Shown piece by piece: positions 1 to 6,179 of a DNA stretch of 8,455 bases. Within the stretch, counting starts at the first letter, position 1, and each line of letters opens with the position of its first letter. This DNA comes from Nocardioides sp. (GTDB lineage: Bacteria; Actinomycetota; Actinomycetes; Propionibacteriales; Nocardioidaceae): positions 1 through 8,455 of the forward strand of contig JAKFXV010000155.1 of the NCBI GenBank assembly GCA_021731205.1, written 5' to 3'. Made by a program: the position numbers and the translations under genes. Below the pieces are notes generated by a model. That model saw only the letters and a program-made list of their open reading frames with translations, was not told the DNA's origin and made no database searches.

Positions 1-1
1 C

Positions 2-712
2 GTCCTGGTCGCGCTGGCGGGTTGGCTCGGCAGTTGGCAGTACTCCGCCTGGCAGGCCGATCGCTCCGCCCAGTCGACGGCCCTGGCGCGTGGCGACAGC
101 GCCCAACCCGCCGTACCCCTCGCTGAGGTTTTCGGGCCCGACGACCCTTTCCCCGGCTTGGACAACGGGCGCCCGGTCGAGGTGGTCGGCGAGTGGCTGC
201 CAGGCAGTGCGTTCTTGGTCGCCGATCGCGAGTCGCCCACCCAGCCTGCTCAGCTCGGCTACTGGGCGGTCGCCTCGGTCGCGGTCGGGGGCCCGTCTGG
301 AGCTGCGCTGCCGGTGGTGTTGGGGTGGGTCGAGCGGCCGAGCGAAGCCCCGGATGCCATCACGGGGCCGGTACAGCTCGTGGGCTGGTTGCAGCAGCCC
401 GAAGGCGTGCCCAGCCGACCCGACCCGGATCCGAACGATGAGGTGGTCCCCACACTTCGCATCGCGGAGGTCGTGCAACGCCTCGATCGCGACGTCTACG
501 GCGGCTTCGTGATCGCCCGGACGCCCGATGAGCTGGCGCCTGGCCTCTCGGCCGTCGCGCCGGGGGTGGGTCGCGATGCCGACTGGTCCACCGGTGCCCG
601 AAACCTGTTCTACGCCGGTGAGTGGTGGTTCTTCGGCGGGTTCGTCGTGTTCGCCTGGTGGCGCTATCTGCGCGACGAACTGGCCGAACAAGGTCACACG
701 GGCGAAACCTGA
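2..712 (+). CDS. SURF1 family protein, 5'-truncated (cytochrome oxidase assembly)
   Basis: The open frame runs in from the left edge; 236 residues are visible and an estimated 15-30 N-terminal residues are missing. SURF1 proteins help assemble the heme-copper terminal oxidase in the cytoplasmic membrane. The visible part begins inside the first membrane helix and carries the family signature LGSWQYSAWQADR (residues 9-21, the usual LGxWQ...R pattern). An extracytoplasmic domain follows, starting with VEVVGEW, and a second membrane helix lies near residues 205-225 (NLFYAGEWWFFGGFVVFAWW), ending in RYLRDEL. This two-helix, domain-between layout and the C-terminal YAxxWW motif are typical of actinobacterial SURF1. 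The internal TTG at 158 is not a credible start, because the conserved N-terminal helix lies upstream of it. It ends 30 bp before the ATP-grasp gene on the same strand. Family assignment is firm; which oxidase it serves cannot be seen here. Confidence 0.85.
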   Translation, partial: VLVALAGWLGSWQYSAWQADRSAQSTALARGDSAQPAVPLAEVFGPDDPFPGLDNGRPVEVVGEWLPGSAFLVADRESPTQPAQLGYWAVASVAVGGPSGAALPVVLGWVERPSEAPDAITGPVQLVGWLQQPEGVPSRPDPDPNDEVVPTLRIAEVVQRLDRDVYGGFVIARTPDELAPGLSAVAPGVGRDADWSTGARNLFYAGEWWFFGGFVVFAWWRYLRDELAEQGHTGET

Positions 713-742
713 GCGCAACAGGGACTTCGTAACCTCGCGGCC

Positions 743-2338
743 ATGAGTTCGGTCTTCGAGGGGTACGCCGCCGACCAGCGGGCCGGCGTCACGGCGTACG
801 ACGAGATGTTCGAGGGGGCGCGGCTGCGCAAGCCGTACCGCGGGCTGAGCTCCTCGCTGCACGCCATGACTCGGGCGGAGCTGAACAACCGCACCGAGTC
901 GTTGGCCAACAGCTACCTCGACCAGGGCGTCACCTTCGACATTGCCGGTGAGGAGCGGGCCTTCCCGCTCGACGTGTTGCCCCGAGTGATCGACCAGGAC
1001 ACCTGGGCCGACATCGATCGGGGCGTGCAACAGCGAGTGCGCGCGCTGGAGGCCTTCCTGGCCGACGTCTACGACAGTGGGGAGGTCTACCGCGACGGAG
1101 TCATCCCGCGCAGCGTCGTCACCACCTCGGCGCACTTCCATCGCCAGGCAGCCGGGGTCCGCCCGCCCAACGGGGTCCGGGTGCACGTCTCGGGCATCGA
1201 CCTGGTCCGCGACGACCAGGGCGAGTTCCGGGTGCTCGAGGACAACGTGCGGGTTCCGTCCGGGGTCTCGTACGTGATGACCAACCGTCGCGCGATCGCC
1301 TCGGCCCTGCCGGAGCTGTTCGCCGAGCACCGGATCCGCCCCGTCGCCTCCTATCCGCAGAAGCTGCTGGCCGCATTGCTCGCCGCCGCGCCGGCCGGCG
1401 TACGCAATCCGACGGTGGTCGTGTTGACCCCCGGGGTGTTCAACGGGGCGTACTTCGAGCACTCGCTGCTGGCGCGCACGATGGGTGTCGAGCTCGTCGA
1501 GGGGCGTGACCTGGTGTGCCGGCGCGGCAGGGTGATGATGCGCACCACACATGGCCTCGAGCCGGTGCACGTCATCTATCGCCGGGTCGACGACGAGTTC
1601 CTCGACCCGGTGCACTTCCGAGCCGACTCGATGCTCGGATGCCCGGGTCTGGTCGATGCCGCGCGCGCCGGGAACGTCACGCTGGCCAACGCGATCGGCA
1701 ACGGAGTGGCAGACGACAAGCTCGTCTACACCTACCTACCCGACATCATCGAGTACTACCTCGGTGAGCCGCCGATCTTGAAGAACGTCGACACCTGGCG
1801 GCTGGCCGATCCCGAGTCGCGGGCCGAGGTGCTGGACCGGCTCGACGAGTTGGTGCTCAAACCGGTGGACGGCTCGGGCGGCAAGGGCATCGTGATCGGG
1901 CCGGCGGCGACTCGACAGGAGCTGGCGGAGCTTCGGGACAGGGTGCTGGCCCACCCACGCGCCTGGATCGCGCAACCGGTGGTGCAGCTGTCCACCGTGC
2001 CGACCTTCATCGACGGCGAGGTCGGCCCGCGCCATGTCGACCTTCGGCCGTTCGCAGTCAACGACGGCCAGCGGGTCTGGGTGCTGCCCGGCGGGTTGAC
2101 CCGGGTGGCGCTGGGCAAGGGTGAGCTGATCGTGAACTCCTCGCGAGGCGGCGGCTCGAAAGACACCTGGGTGTTGGCCGGCCCGCCACGGCGCGAACAG
2201 ATCGCCATCGATGCCGGCTCCGGAGCCGCAGTCGCGGCCCGAGCGTCCGCGCCGCATGCCCCGCAGAGCTCGGGTCCCGCGATCAGTGAGCTCACCGCAC
2301 AGCAGGAGCAACAGCAACAGCAGCAGTCACCATGCTGA
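743..2338 (+). CDS. Circularly permuted ATP-grasp type 2 protein (DUF404/DUF407 family)
   Basis: A 531-residue cytosolic enzyme of the circularly permuted ATP-grasp family, predicted ATP-dependent amide or peptide ligases; the substrate is unknown. Landmarks: YDEMFEG near residue 20, a family N-terminal motif that supports the ATG at 743; EDNVRVPSG at 166-174; GVFNGAYFEHS; KLVYTYLPDIIEYY; the glycine-rich nucleotide segment LKPVDGSGGKG, with Lys373 and residues 376-382; WIAQPVVQLST; RHVDLRPF at 430-437, with charged residues placed as in metal/ATP-binding strands; and NSSRGGGSKDTW. Length fits the family. Oddity: after about residue 480 the chain becomes Ala/Ser/Pro-rich and ends in a Gln-rich tail (QQEQQQQQQ, 520-528, then SPC). 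No strong Shine-Dalgarno sequence precedes the start; a weak AGGGA lies about 17 nt upstream. It is the first gene of a trio with an alpha-E protein (7-nt overlap) and a transglutaminase-like protein, which supports a shared pathway. The family call is firm; the function is inferred. Confidence 0.92.
   Translation: MSSVFEGYAADQRAGVTAYDEMFEGARLRKPYRGLSSSLHAMTRAELNNRTESLANSYLDQGVTFDIAGEERAFPLDVLPRVIDQDTWADIDRGVQQRVRALEAFLADVYDSGEVYRDGVIPRSVVTTSAHFHRQAAGVRPPNGVRVHVSGIDLVRDDQGEFRVLEDNVRVPSGVSYVMTNRRAIASALPELFAEHRIRPVASYPQKLLAALLAAAPAGVRNPTVVVLTPGVFNGAYFEHSLLARTMGVELVEGRDLVCRRGRVMMRTTHGLEPVHVIYRRVDDEFLDPVHFRADSMLGCPGLVDAARAGNVTLANAIGNGVADDKLVYTYLPDIIEYYLGEPPILKNVDTWRLADPESRAEVLDRLDELVLKPVDGSGGKGIVIGPAATRQELAELRDRVLAHPRAWIAQPVVQLSTVPTFIDGEVGPRHVDLRPFAVNDGQRVWVLPGGLTRVALGKGELIVNSSRGGGSKDTWVLAGPPRREQIAIDAGSGAAVAARASAPHAPQSSGPAISELTAQQEQQQQQQSPC
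2300..2326 (+). repeat. CAG/CAA-rich tract coding a Gln-rich tail
   Basis: Nine consecutive codons are CAG, CAG, GAG, CAA, CAG, CAA, CAG, CAG, CAG, encoding Gln520-Gln528 with one Glu. The tract lies just before the end of the ATP-grasp gene and 5 nt upstream of the alpha-E start codon. An AGGAG occurs inside it (2304-2308), but it is 23 nt from that start, too far for normal ribosome placement. CAA codons interrupt the CAG run, so it is not a pure microsatellite. Confidence 0.8.
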
Positions 2339-3261
2339 GCCGGATCGCGGAGTCGATGTTCTGGATCGGACGGTATGTCGAGCGGGCCGAGGACACCGCA
2401 CGGATCCTCGACGTCACCACCCAGCTGATCTTGGAGGAGGGGCGCGCCGAGGAGGAGACCACCTGTCGCACCCTGCTGTCGATCATGGGGGCAGAGCCCG
2501 AGGCCGGGGTGGCCGTCGACACGACGCTGGTCCTCGAGCGGCTGGCGTACGACGTCAACTCGCCGGTGTCGATAGCGGCAGCGCTCGCGGCCGCTCGTGA
2601 GAGCGCCCGGCGGGCTCGAGAAACCCTGTCGGTGCCGATGTGGGAGGCGCTCAACACGACGTACCGTGCGATCCCGAGCGGGCACTTCCGGGCGCTGCGG
2701 CCGCCGACCACGTTCCACTGGGTGCGCGACCGGGCGTCGCTGATCAACGGCCATGCCGACGCGACGATGACGCGCGACGAGGGTTGGCACTTCCTCGGCC
2801 TGGGCTGCTCCATCGAGCGGGCCGACATGACCGCTCGGCTGGTCGCCACCGCGTCGATGGCCACCGGCTCGGGCACCACCTGGATCACGACCCTCCGGGC
2901 GTGCGGTGCCTATGACGCCTTCCTGCGCACCTATCGCGGCGTCGAGACCGACCGCGGCGCCGCAGAGTTCCTGCTGCTGGACCGGCTGTTCCCTCGCTCG
3001 GTGGTGCACGCCCTCAATCGCGCCGACGCCTGCCTGGCCAACCTGGAGTCCGGACAGCGTGCGGGCTTCGAGAGCGACGCGCGGCGGTTGCTGGGCCGCA
3101 CCCGGGCCGACCTGGAGTACCGCTCGCTCAGCGACCTGATGACCGATCTGCCCGTGGAGATGGAGAAGCTGCAACGCACTTGTGCCCGCGCCACCGAAGC
3201 CGTGACGGACCGCTTCTTCGCGGGCTCGGAGGCCACGACCTGGCGAGGGGTGCGTTCATGA
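2332..3261 (+). CDS. Alpha-E domain protein (DUF403)
   Basis: A 309-residue, almost wholly alpha-helical protein without signal peptide or membrane segment. It begins with the family signature MLSRIAESMFWIGRYVERAE, followed by DTARILD. The signature recurs in the second half as HFLGLGCSIERADMTARL (around residues 153-170), so the protein looks like two related helical halves each carrying an ERA(E/D)xTAR motif. The alpha-E family is found almost always beside circularly permuted ATP-grasp and transglutaminase-like genes; a scaffolding or catalytic role in the same pathway has been proposed but I know of no proven reaction. Its ATG overlaps the ATP-grasp stop (ATGCTGA, 7-nt overlap), and with no well-placed Shine-Dalgarno sequence, translation is probably coupled. 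Length is normal for the family. It is followed after 19 nt by the transglutaminase-like gene. Confidence 0.92.
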   Translation: MLSRIAESMFWIGRYVERAEDTARILDVTTQLILEEGRAEEETTCRTLLSIMGAEPEAGVAVDTTLVLERLAYDVNSPVSIAAALAAARESARRARETLSVPMWEALNTTYRAIPSGHFRALRPPTTFHWVRDRASLINGHADATMTRDEGWHFLGLGCSIERADMTARLVATASMATGSGTTWITTLRACGAYDAFLRTYRGVETDRGAAEFLLLDRLFPRSVVHALNRADACLANLESGQRAGFESDARRLLGRTRADLEYRSLSDLMTDLPVEMEKLQRTCARATEAVTDRFFAGSEATTWRGVRS

Positions 3262-3280
3262 TCTGGAAGGAACCGCGACC

Positions 3281-4120
3281 ATGCAGCTGAGGATCGTGCA
3301 CAGCACCGTCTTCGAGTACGACGGCACGGCCACGGCGTCGTACAACCAGGCACGGATGACGCCGCGGACCTCCGCGGAGCAGATCGTCTTGCACAGTCGG
3401 CTGGAGGTGTGGCCGCCGCCATGGACCCAGACCTATCGGGACTACTTCGGGACCCAGGTGACGGCGTTCGAGGTGCTCGACCCGCACGACTCGCTCACGG
3501 TGAGCGCGACCTCGACCGTGCAGACCAACCGCCGGCGGGCCGTTGCGCCGGCCCTGTCGTGGGCCGACCTGGCCGATCCGCGCGTGGTCGACGGCAAGAC
3601 GGAGTACGTCCGCGCGAGCGAGCTGGTGGCACCCCCGCCCGATCTGTTGGCGCGGGCGCAGGCGTTGGCGGCCGATGCCGACACGCCGTCGGAGGCGGCG
3701 GGTGCCCTGTGTGGGTTGGTCTACGACGAGGTCTCCTACATCACCGGCTCGACCTCGGTGATGACGCACGCTGCCGATGCGTGGGTCCAGCGAGCCGGGG
3801 TCTGTCAGGACATGGCGCACCTGGTGATCGGGGCGCTGCGCGCGATCGGCATCCCCGCGCGCTATGTCTCGGGGTATCAGCATCCGGCGACCGAGCCGGT
3901 GCCGGGGGACGTCGTACCAGGGGAGTCGCATGCGTGGGTGGAGTGGTGGGACGACGGGTGGCGTGGCTGGGACGTGGCCAACGCCGTCGAGCCGCTGGAC
4001 CAGCACGTGGTGGTCGCCGCCGGCCGCGACTACACCGACGTACGCCCACTCAGCGGGATCTACACCGGCGCCGCGACCAGCGCGATGACGGTGTCGGTCA
4101 AGCTCACCTGCCTCGGATAG
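3281..4120 (+). CDS. Transglutaminase-like cysteine protein (third gene of the ATP-grasp operon)
   Basis: A 279-residue cytosolic protein of the bacterial transglutaminase-like (papain-fold) superfamily. The N-terminal part (about 1-85, starting MQLRIVHSTVFEYDG) is the beta-rich bacterial transglutaminase N domain; the core follows at about 150-240. The catalytic triad is visible: Cys175 in RAGVCQDMAHL, His217 in GESHAWVEWW and Asp231 in WRGWDVAN, in the usual C-H-D order. The conserved GIPARYVSGY lies between Cys and His. Such proteins act as proteases, amidases or acyl transferases; the substrate here is unknown. A good Shine-Dalgarno sequence, GGAAGGA (3265-3271), sits 9 nt before the ATG at 3281 and fixes the start. 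It lies 19 nt downstream of the alpha-E gene in the same operon and is 279 residues long, normal for this context. Family and active site are confident; the reaction is not. Confidence 0.92.
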   Translation: MQLRIVHSTVFEYDGTATASYNQARMTPRTSAEQIVLHSRLEVWPPPWTQTYRDYFGTQVTAFEVLDPHDSLTVSATSTVQTNRRRAVAPALSWADLADPRVVDGKTEYVRASELVAPPPDLLARAQALAADADTPSEAAGALCGLVYDEVSYITGSTSVMTHAADAWVQRAGVCQDMAHLVIGALRAIGIPARYVSGYQHPATEPVPGDVVPGESHAWVEWWDDGWRGWDVANAVEPLDQHVVVAAGRDYTDVRPLSGIYTGAATSAMTVSVKLTCLG

Positions 4121-4158
4121 GGTCCGGCGGGCCTTCGGCGGGCGGGTAGGTTGGCCCG

Positions 4159-4491
4159 GTGCGCAAGCTGTATTCGGCCTACCGAGTCCTCGCCATGATC
4201 GTGGGTGTCTTGCTGACGATCGGGACTTTCGTGGCACTTCCGCTGAAGTATCTCGCTGCGGAGGGTTCGGGCCTGCAGCGTTTCGGCGAGGCCTTGTGGC
4301 CGCTGTGGGTGGCCCACGGCTGGATCTACATGGCGTACCTCGTCGTCGCCTTCCTGCTGGCTCGACGGGCCGGCTGGTCACCCCAGTTCACCGTGCTCAT
4401 GCTGTTGGCAGGCACCGTGCCGATCTTGATCTTCGTCGTCGAGCGTCGGGTGGCCCGGGAGATCGCCGGCCATCCCGAGCTGGTTGCCTGA
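4159..4491 (+). CDS. DUF3817 small integral membrane protein
   Basis: A 110-residue membrane protein of the actinobacterial DUF3817 family, of unknown function. Three hydrophobic helices are visible: about 10-28 (after KLYSAYRVLA), 54-68 in AHGWIYMAYLVVAFLLA, and 76-94 in FTVLMLLAGTVPILIFVVE. HGWxYMxYL and the GTVP...E segment with the following basic stretch are family hallmarks. The start is taken as GTG at 4159 because GGGTAGG (4144-4150) lies 8 nt upstream and because the N-terminal basic residues fit the family; the ATG at 4198 would cut into helix 1. It sits 38 bp after the transglutaminase-like gene, so it may be co-transcribed with that operon, although it belongs to a different family set. 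A possible hairpin lies just beyond its stop. Confidence 0.85.
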   Translation: MRKLYSAYRVLAMIVGVLLTIGTFVALPLKYLAAEGSGLQRFGEALWPLWVAHGWIYMAYLVVAFLLARRAGWSPQFTVLMLLAGTVPILIFVVERRVAREIAGHPELVA

Positions 4492-4492
4492 G

Positions 4493-4514
4493 CGAGCCGG
4501 GCGGGTACGGCTCG
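4493..4514 (+). terminator. Possible hairpin terminator after DUF3817
   Basis: A perfect 7-bp inverted repeat, CGAGCCG (4493-4499) and CGGCTCG (4508-4514), with an 8-nt loop, starts 2 nt after the DUF3817 stop. No T-tract follows, as is common for actinobacterial terminators. The remaining gap up to 4602 holds the cyclophilin ribosome site (GAAAGG, 4591-4596); I could not pick a convincing promoter there. Confidence 0.4.
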
Positions 4515-4602
4515 GGCTTGGGTCACATGGGAGGATCTGGGTGCGACGACCGACCGACGGTTGCGCTCACCACGACGCTGACCACGACTTGAAAGGCAGT
4601 CC

Positions 4603-5130
4603 ATGGCCGACCTGCAGGCGACGCTGAAGACCAACCGGGGCGACATCACGATCAACCTGTTCCCCGATCACGCGCCGATGACCGTCGACAACTTCGTGGG
4701 GCTGGCCGAGGGCACCAAGGACTACGACTCCGGCAACGGTCGCAGCGGGCCCTTCTACGACGGTCTCGGGTTTCACCGCGTGATCGAGGGTTTCATGATC
4801 CAAGGTGGTTGCCCGCTCGGCACCGGCACCGGCGGCCCGGGCTACACCTTCAAGGATGAGCCGCACCCCGAGCTGGTCTTCGACAAGCCCTACCTGTTGG
4901 CGATGGCGAACGCAGGCCCCGGACCTAACAATCAGGGCACCAACGGGTCACAGTTCTTCATCACGGTCGGTGCGACCACCTGGCTGAACTTCAAGCACAC
5001 GATCTTCGGCGAAGTGGCCGACCAGGCCTCGCGCGACGTGGTCGACGCGATCGGCGCAACGCCGACGGCGCGGGGGGACCGGCCGGTCGACCCCGTGGTG
5101 ATCGACAGTGTCGAGATCAGCCGCGGCTGA
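4603..5130 (+). CDS. ppiA: Cyclophilin-type peptidyl-prolyl cis-trans isomerase
   Basis: A 175-residue single-domain cyclophilin that catalyses cis-trans isomerisation of X-Pro bonds during protein folding. No signal peptide is present, so it should be cytosolic. The active-site residues known from human CypA can be read directly: Arg59 (FHRV), Phe64, Met65 and Gln67 (EGFMIQGG), Phe119 (GSQFFITV), and Trp127, Leu128 and His132 (TTWLNFKHTIFGEV). The NxGTNGSQFF region is intact, so the enzyme should be active and cyclosporin-type ligands could bind. A Shine-Dalgarno sequence, GAAAGG (4591-4596), lies 6 nt before the ATG. It is followed by the rhomboid gene after 37 bp, as in other actinobacterial near-oriC regions, where ppiA neighbours crgA and pknB. 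Identification is firm; the symbol follows the usual actinobacterial naming of this locus. Confidence 0.95.
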   Translation: MADLQATLKTNRGDITINLFPDHAPMTVDNFVGLAEGTKDYDSGNGRSGPFYDGLGFHRVIEGFMIQGGCPLGTGTGGPGYTFKDEPHPELVFDKPYLLAMANAGPGPNNQGTNGSQFFITVGATTWLNFKHTIFGEVADQASRDVVDAIGATPTARGDRPVDPVVIDSVEISRG

Positions 5131-5167
5131 ACGGCGTACCGTCCAATGATCGAGCCGCTGGCGACTC

Positions 5168-6100
5168 ATGACTGAGCCTCCGGCGCCCGACGCCCCCGCG
5201 TCCCAGCCGCCGGTGGGTCAGTCCTGCTACCGGCACGCGGGTCGGGAGACTTACATCCGGTGTCAACGCTGCGAGCGGCCGATCTGCCCCGACTGCATGA
5301 ACGACGCGGCCGTGGGTTTCCAGTGCCCCAGTTGTGTCAGCGAGGGCGCGAAGTCCAGCCGGATGAACCGGACGACGTACGGCGGGTTGCGAACCGCCAA
5401 CCCCGCCCAGACGTCCTTGGTGCTGATCGCCATCAACGTGTTCGTGTGGCTCGCCATCACTGCCACCGGTGGGAACAGCAGCCGACTGACCGATCTGTTC
5501 GCGGTCAAGCTCGGCGGCTTCTGCCGAGCCGACGTTCGGATCCCCGAGCAGGTGTGCGTGGCCAACGACCTACGGTGGAGTGAAGGGGTCGCGACCGGGG
5601 CCTACTGGCAGGTGTTGACCAGCGTGTTCACTCACGTGGACCTGCTGCACATCGCGTTCAACATGTTCGCGCTGTACCTACTGGGCCCTCAGCTCGAGTA
5701 CCTCGTGGGCCGGACCCGGTTCTTGGCGCTCTACTTGCTGTCCGGCATCGGTGGCTCCGCGGCAGTGCTGTGGTTGTCGGCTCCGTTCACGCCGACGGTG
5801 GGTGCATCAGGCGCGATCTTCGGCCTGATGGCGGGACTGCTGGTCGTGATCAACAAGCAGGGGGGCAACCCGCAGCCCATCTTCATCTGGTTGCTGATCA
5901 ACGTGATGATCACGTTCACGGGCAACGGGATCTCGTGGCAGGGGCACCTGGGCGGGTTCCTGGTCGGCTTGGCGATCGCCTTGATCTTGGCGTACTCCCC
6001 TCGGGAGCAGCGCCGACAGATGCAGATCGCGGGGGTCGGGGGCGTCGCCATGCTCCTGTTGCTCACCGTCGGGATGAGCGTCGCGCTCTACCCCGGCTGA
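5168..6100 (+). CDS. Rhomboid family intramembrane serine protease with N-terminal zinc-binding segment
   Basis: A 310-residue membrane protease that cleaves transmembrane substrates within the lipid bilayer; its substrate is unknown. Residues 18-57 form a B-box-like zinc-binding segment with Cys20, His23, Cys32, Cys35, Cys40, Cys43, Cys53 and Cys56. The rhomboid domain follows: a first helix at about 82-99 (LVLIAINVFVWLAITAT), a long loop, then HIAFNMFALYLLGPQLEYLVGR (His161, Asn165), the catalytic serine in VGASGAIFGL (Ser214), and the catalytic histidine in WQGHLGGFLVG (His260). A final helix lies near 288-308. The Ser-His dyad is intact. The loop after helix 1 carries a Cys pair (119 and 130). 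The ATG at 5168 has no clear Shine-Dalgarno sequence. It lies 37 bp after the cyclophilin gene, probably co-oriented for shared expression, and it converges on crgA. Family identification is firm. Confidence 0.94.
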   Translation: MTEPPAPDAPASQPPVGQSCYRHAGRETYIRCQRCERPICPDCMNDAAVGFQCPSCVSEGAKSSRMNRTTYGGLRTANPAQTSLVLIAINVFVWLAITATGGNSSRLTDLFAVKLGGFCRADVRIPEQVCVANDLRWSEGVATGAYWQVLTSVFTHVDLLHIAFNMFALYLLGPQLEYLVGRTRFLALYLLSGIGGSAAVLWLSAPFTPTVGASGAIFGLMAGLLVVINKQGGNPQPIFIWLLINVMITFTGNGISWQGHLGGFLVGLAIALILAYSPREQRRQMQIAGVGGVAMLLLLTVGMSVALYPG

Positions 6101-6118
6101 CCCCCGACCCGTCACCCG

Positions 6119-6136
6119 AACTACACCCGTGTAGTT
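6119..6136. promoter_or_regulatory. 8-bp perfect dyad downstream of the rhomboid gene
   Basis: AACTACAC (6119-6126) and GTGTAGTT (6129-6136) are perfect inverted repeats separated by CC, starting 18 bp after the rhomboid stop. As RNA the 2-nt loop would be strained, so a slightly shorter stem would form. It could be part of a terminator for the rhomboid transcript, or a binding site for a dimeric DNA-binding protein. No T-tract follows. I do not recognise the motif as a known operator. Confidence 0.4.
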
Positions 6137-6166
6137 CTCCACAGGGTTGTCCCCAGCTGTGGACCA
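6135..6166. promoter_or_regulatory. Cluster of three DnaA-box-like 9-mers with a 7-bp dyad
   Basis: Three 9-mers each differ by one base from the actinobacterial DnaA box TTGTCCACA or the general TTATCCACA: TTCTCCACA (6135-6143, plus), TTGTCCCCA (6147-6155, plus) and TGGTCCACA (6158-6166, minus). TCCACAG (6138-6144) and CTGTGGA (6157-6163) also form an inverted repeat with a 12-nt loop. The gene neighbourhood is one usually found near oriC, which makes a DnaA-binding role conceivable. Equally, the stem could just end rhomboid transcription. No AT-rich unwinding region is present, so this is not an origin itself. Confidence 0.35.
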
Positions 6167-6179
6167 ACCACCCGCCCTT

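Noticed and set aside
158..712. The first gene starting at the TTG at 158
   Set aside because: The SURF1 N-terminal LGxWQ helix is in frame upstream from position 2, so the gene is truncated by the window edge, not short.
1756..3174. A 472-codon open frame on the minus strand across the ATP-grasp and alpha-E genes
   Set aside because: It is antisense to two well-recognised genes, its translation is low-complexity (Arg/Gly/His/Gln-rich, with a poly-Cys run opposite the CAG tract), and long antisense frames are expected in DNA with such high G/C third positions.
4128..4158. CGGGCC/GGCCCG inverted repeat before the DUF3817 start
   Set aside because: Six G/C-only base pairs with a 19-nt spacer are likely to occur by chance, and the loop would contain the ribosome site of DUF3817.
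3128..4381. A 417-codon open frame on the minus strand opposite the transglutaminase-like gene
   Set aside because: Composition is Arg/Pro/Gly-rich with no family motif, and it overlaps a gene with an intact catalytic triad, so it is a coding shadow.
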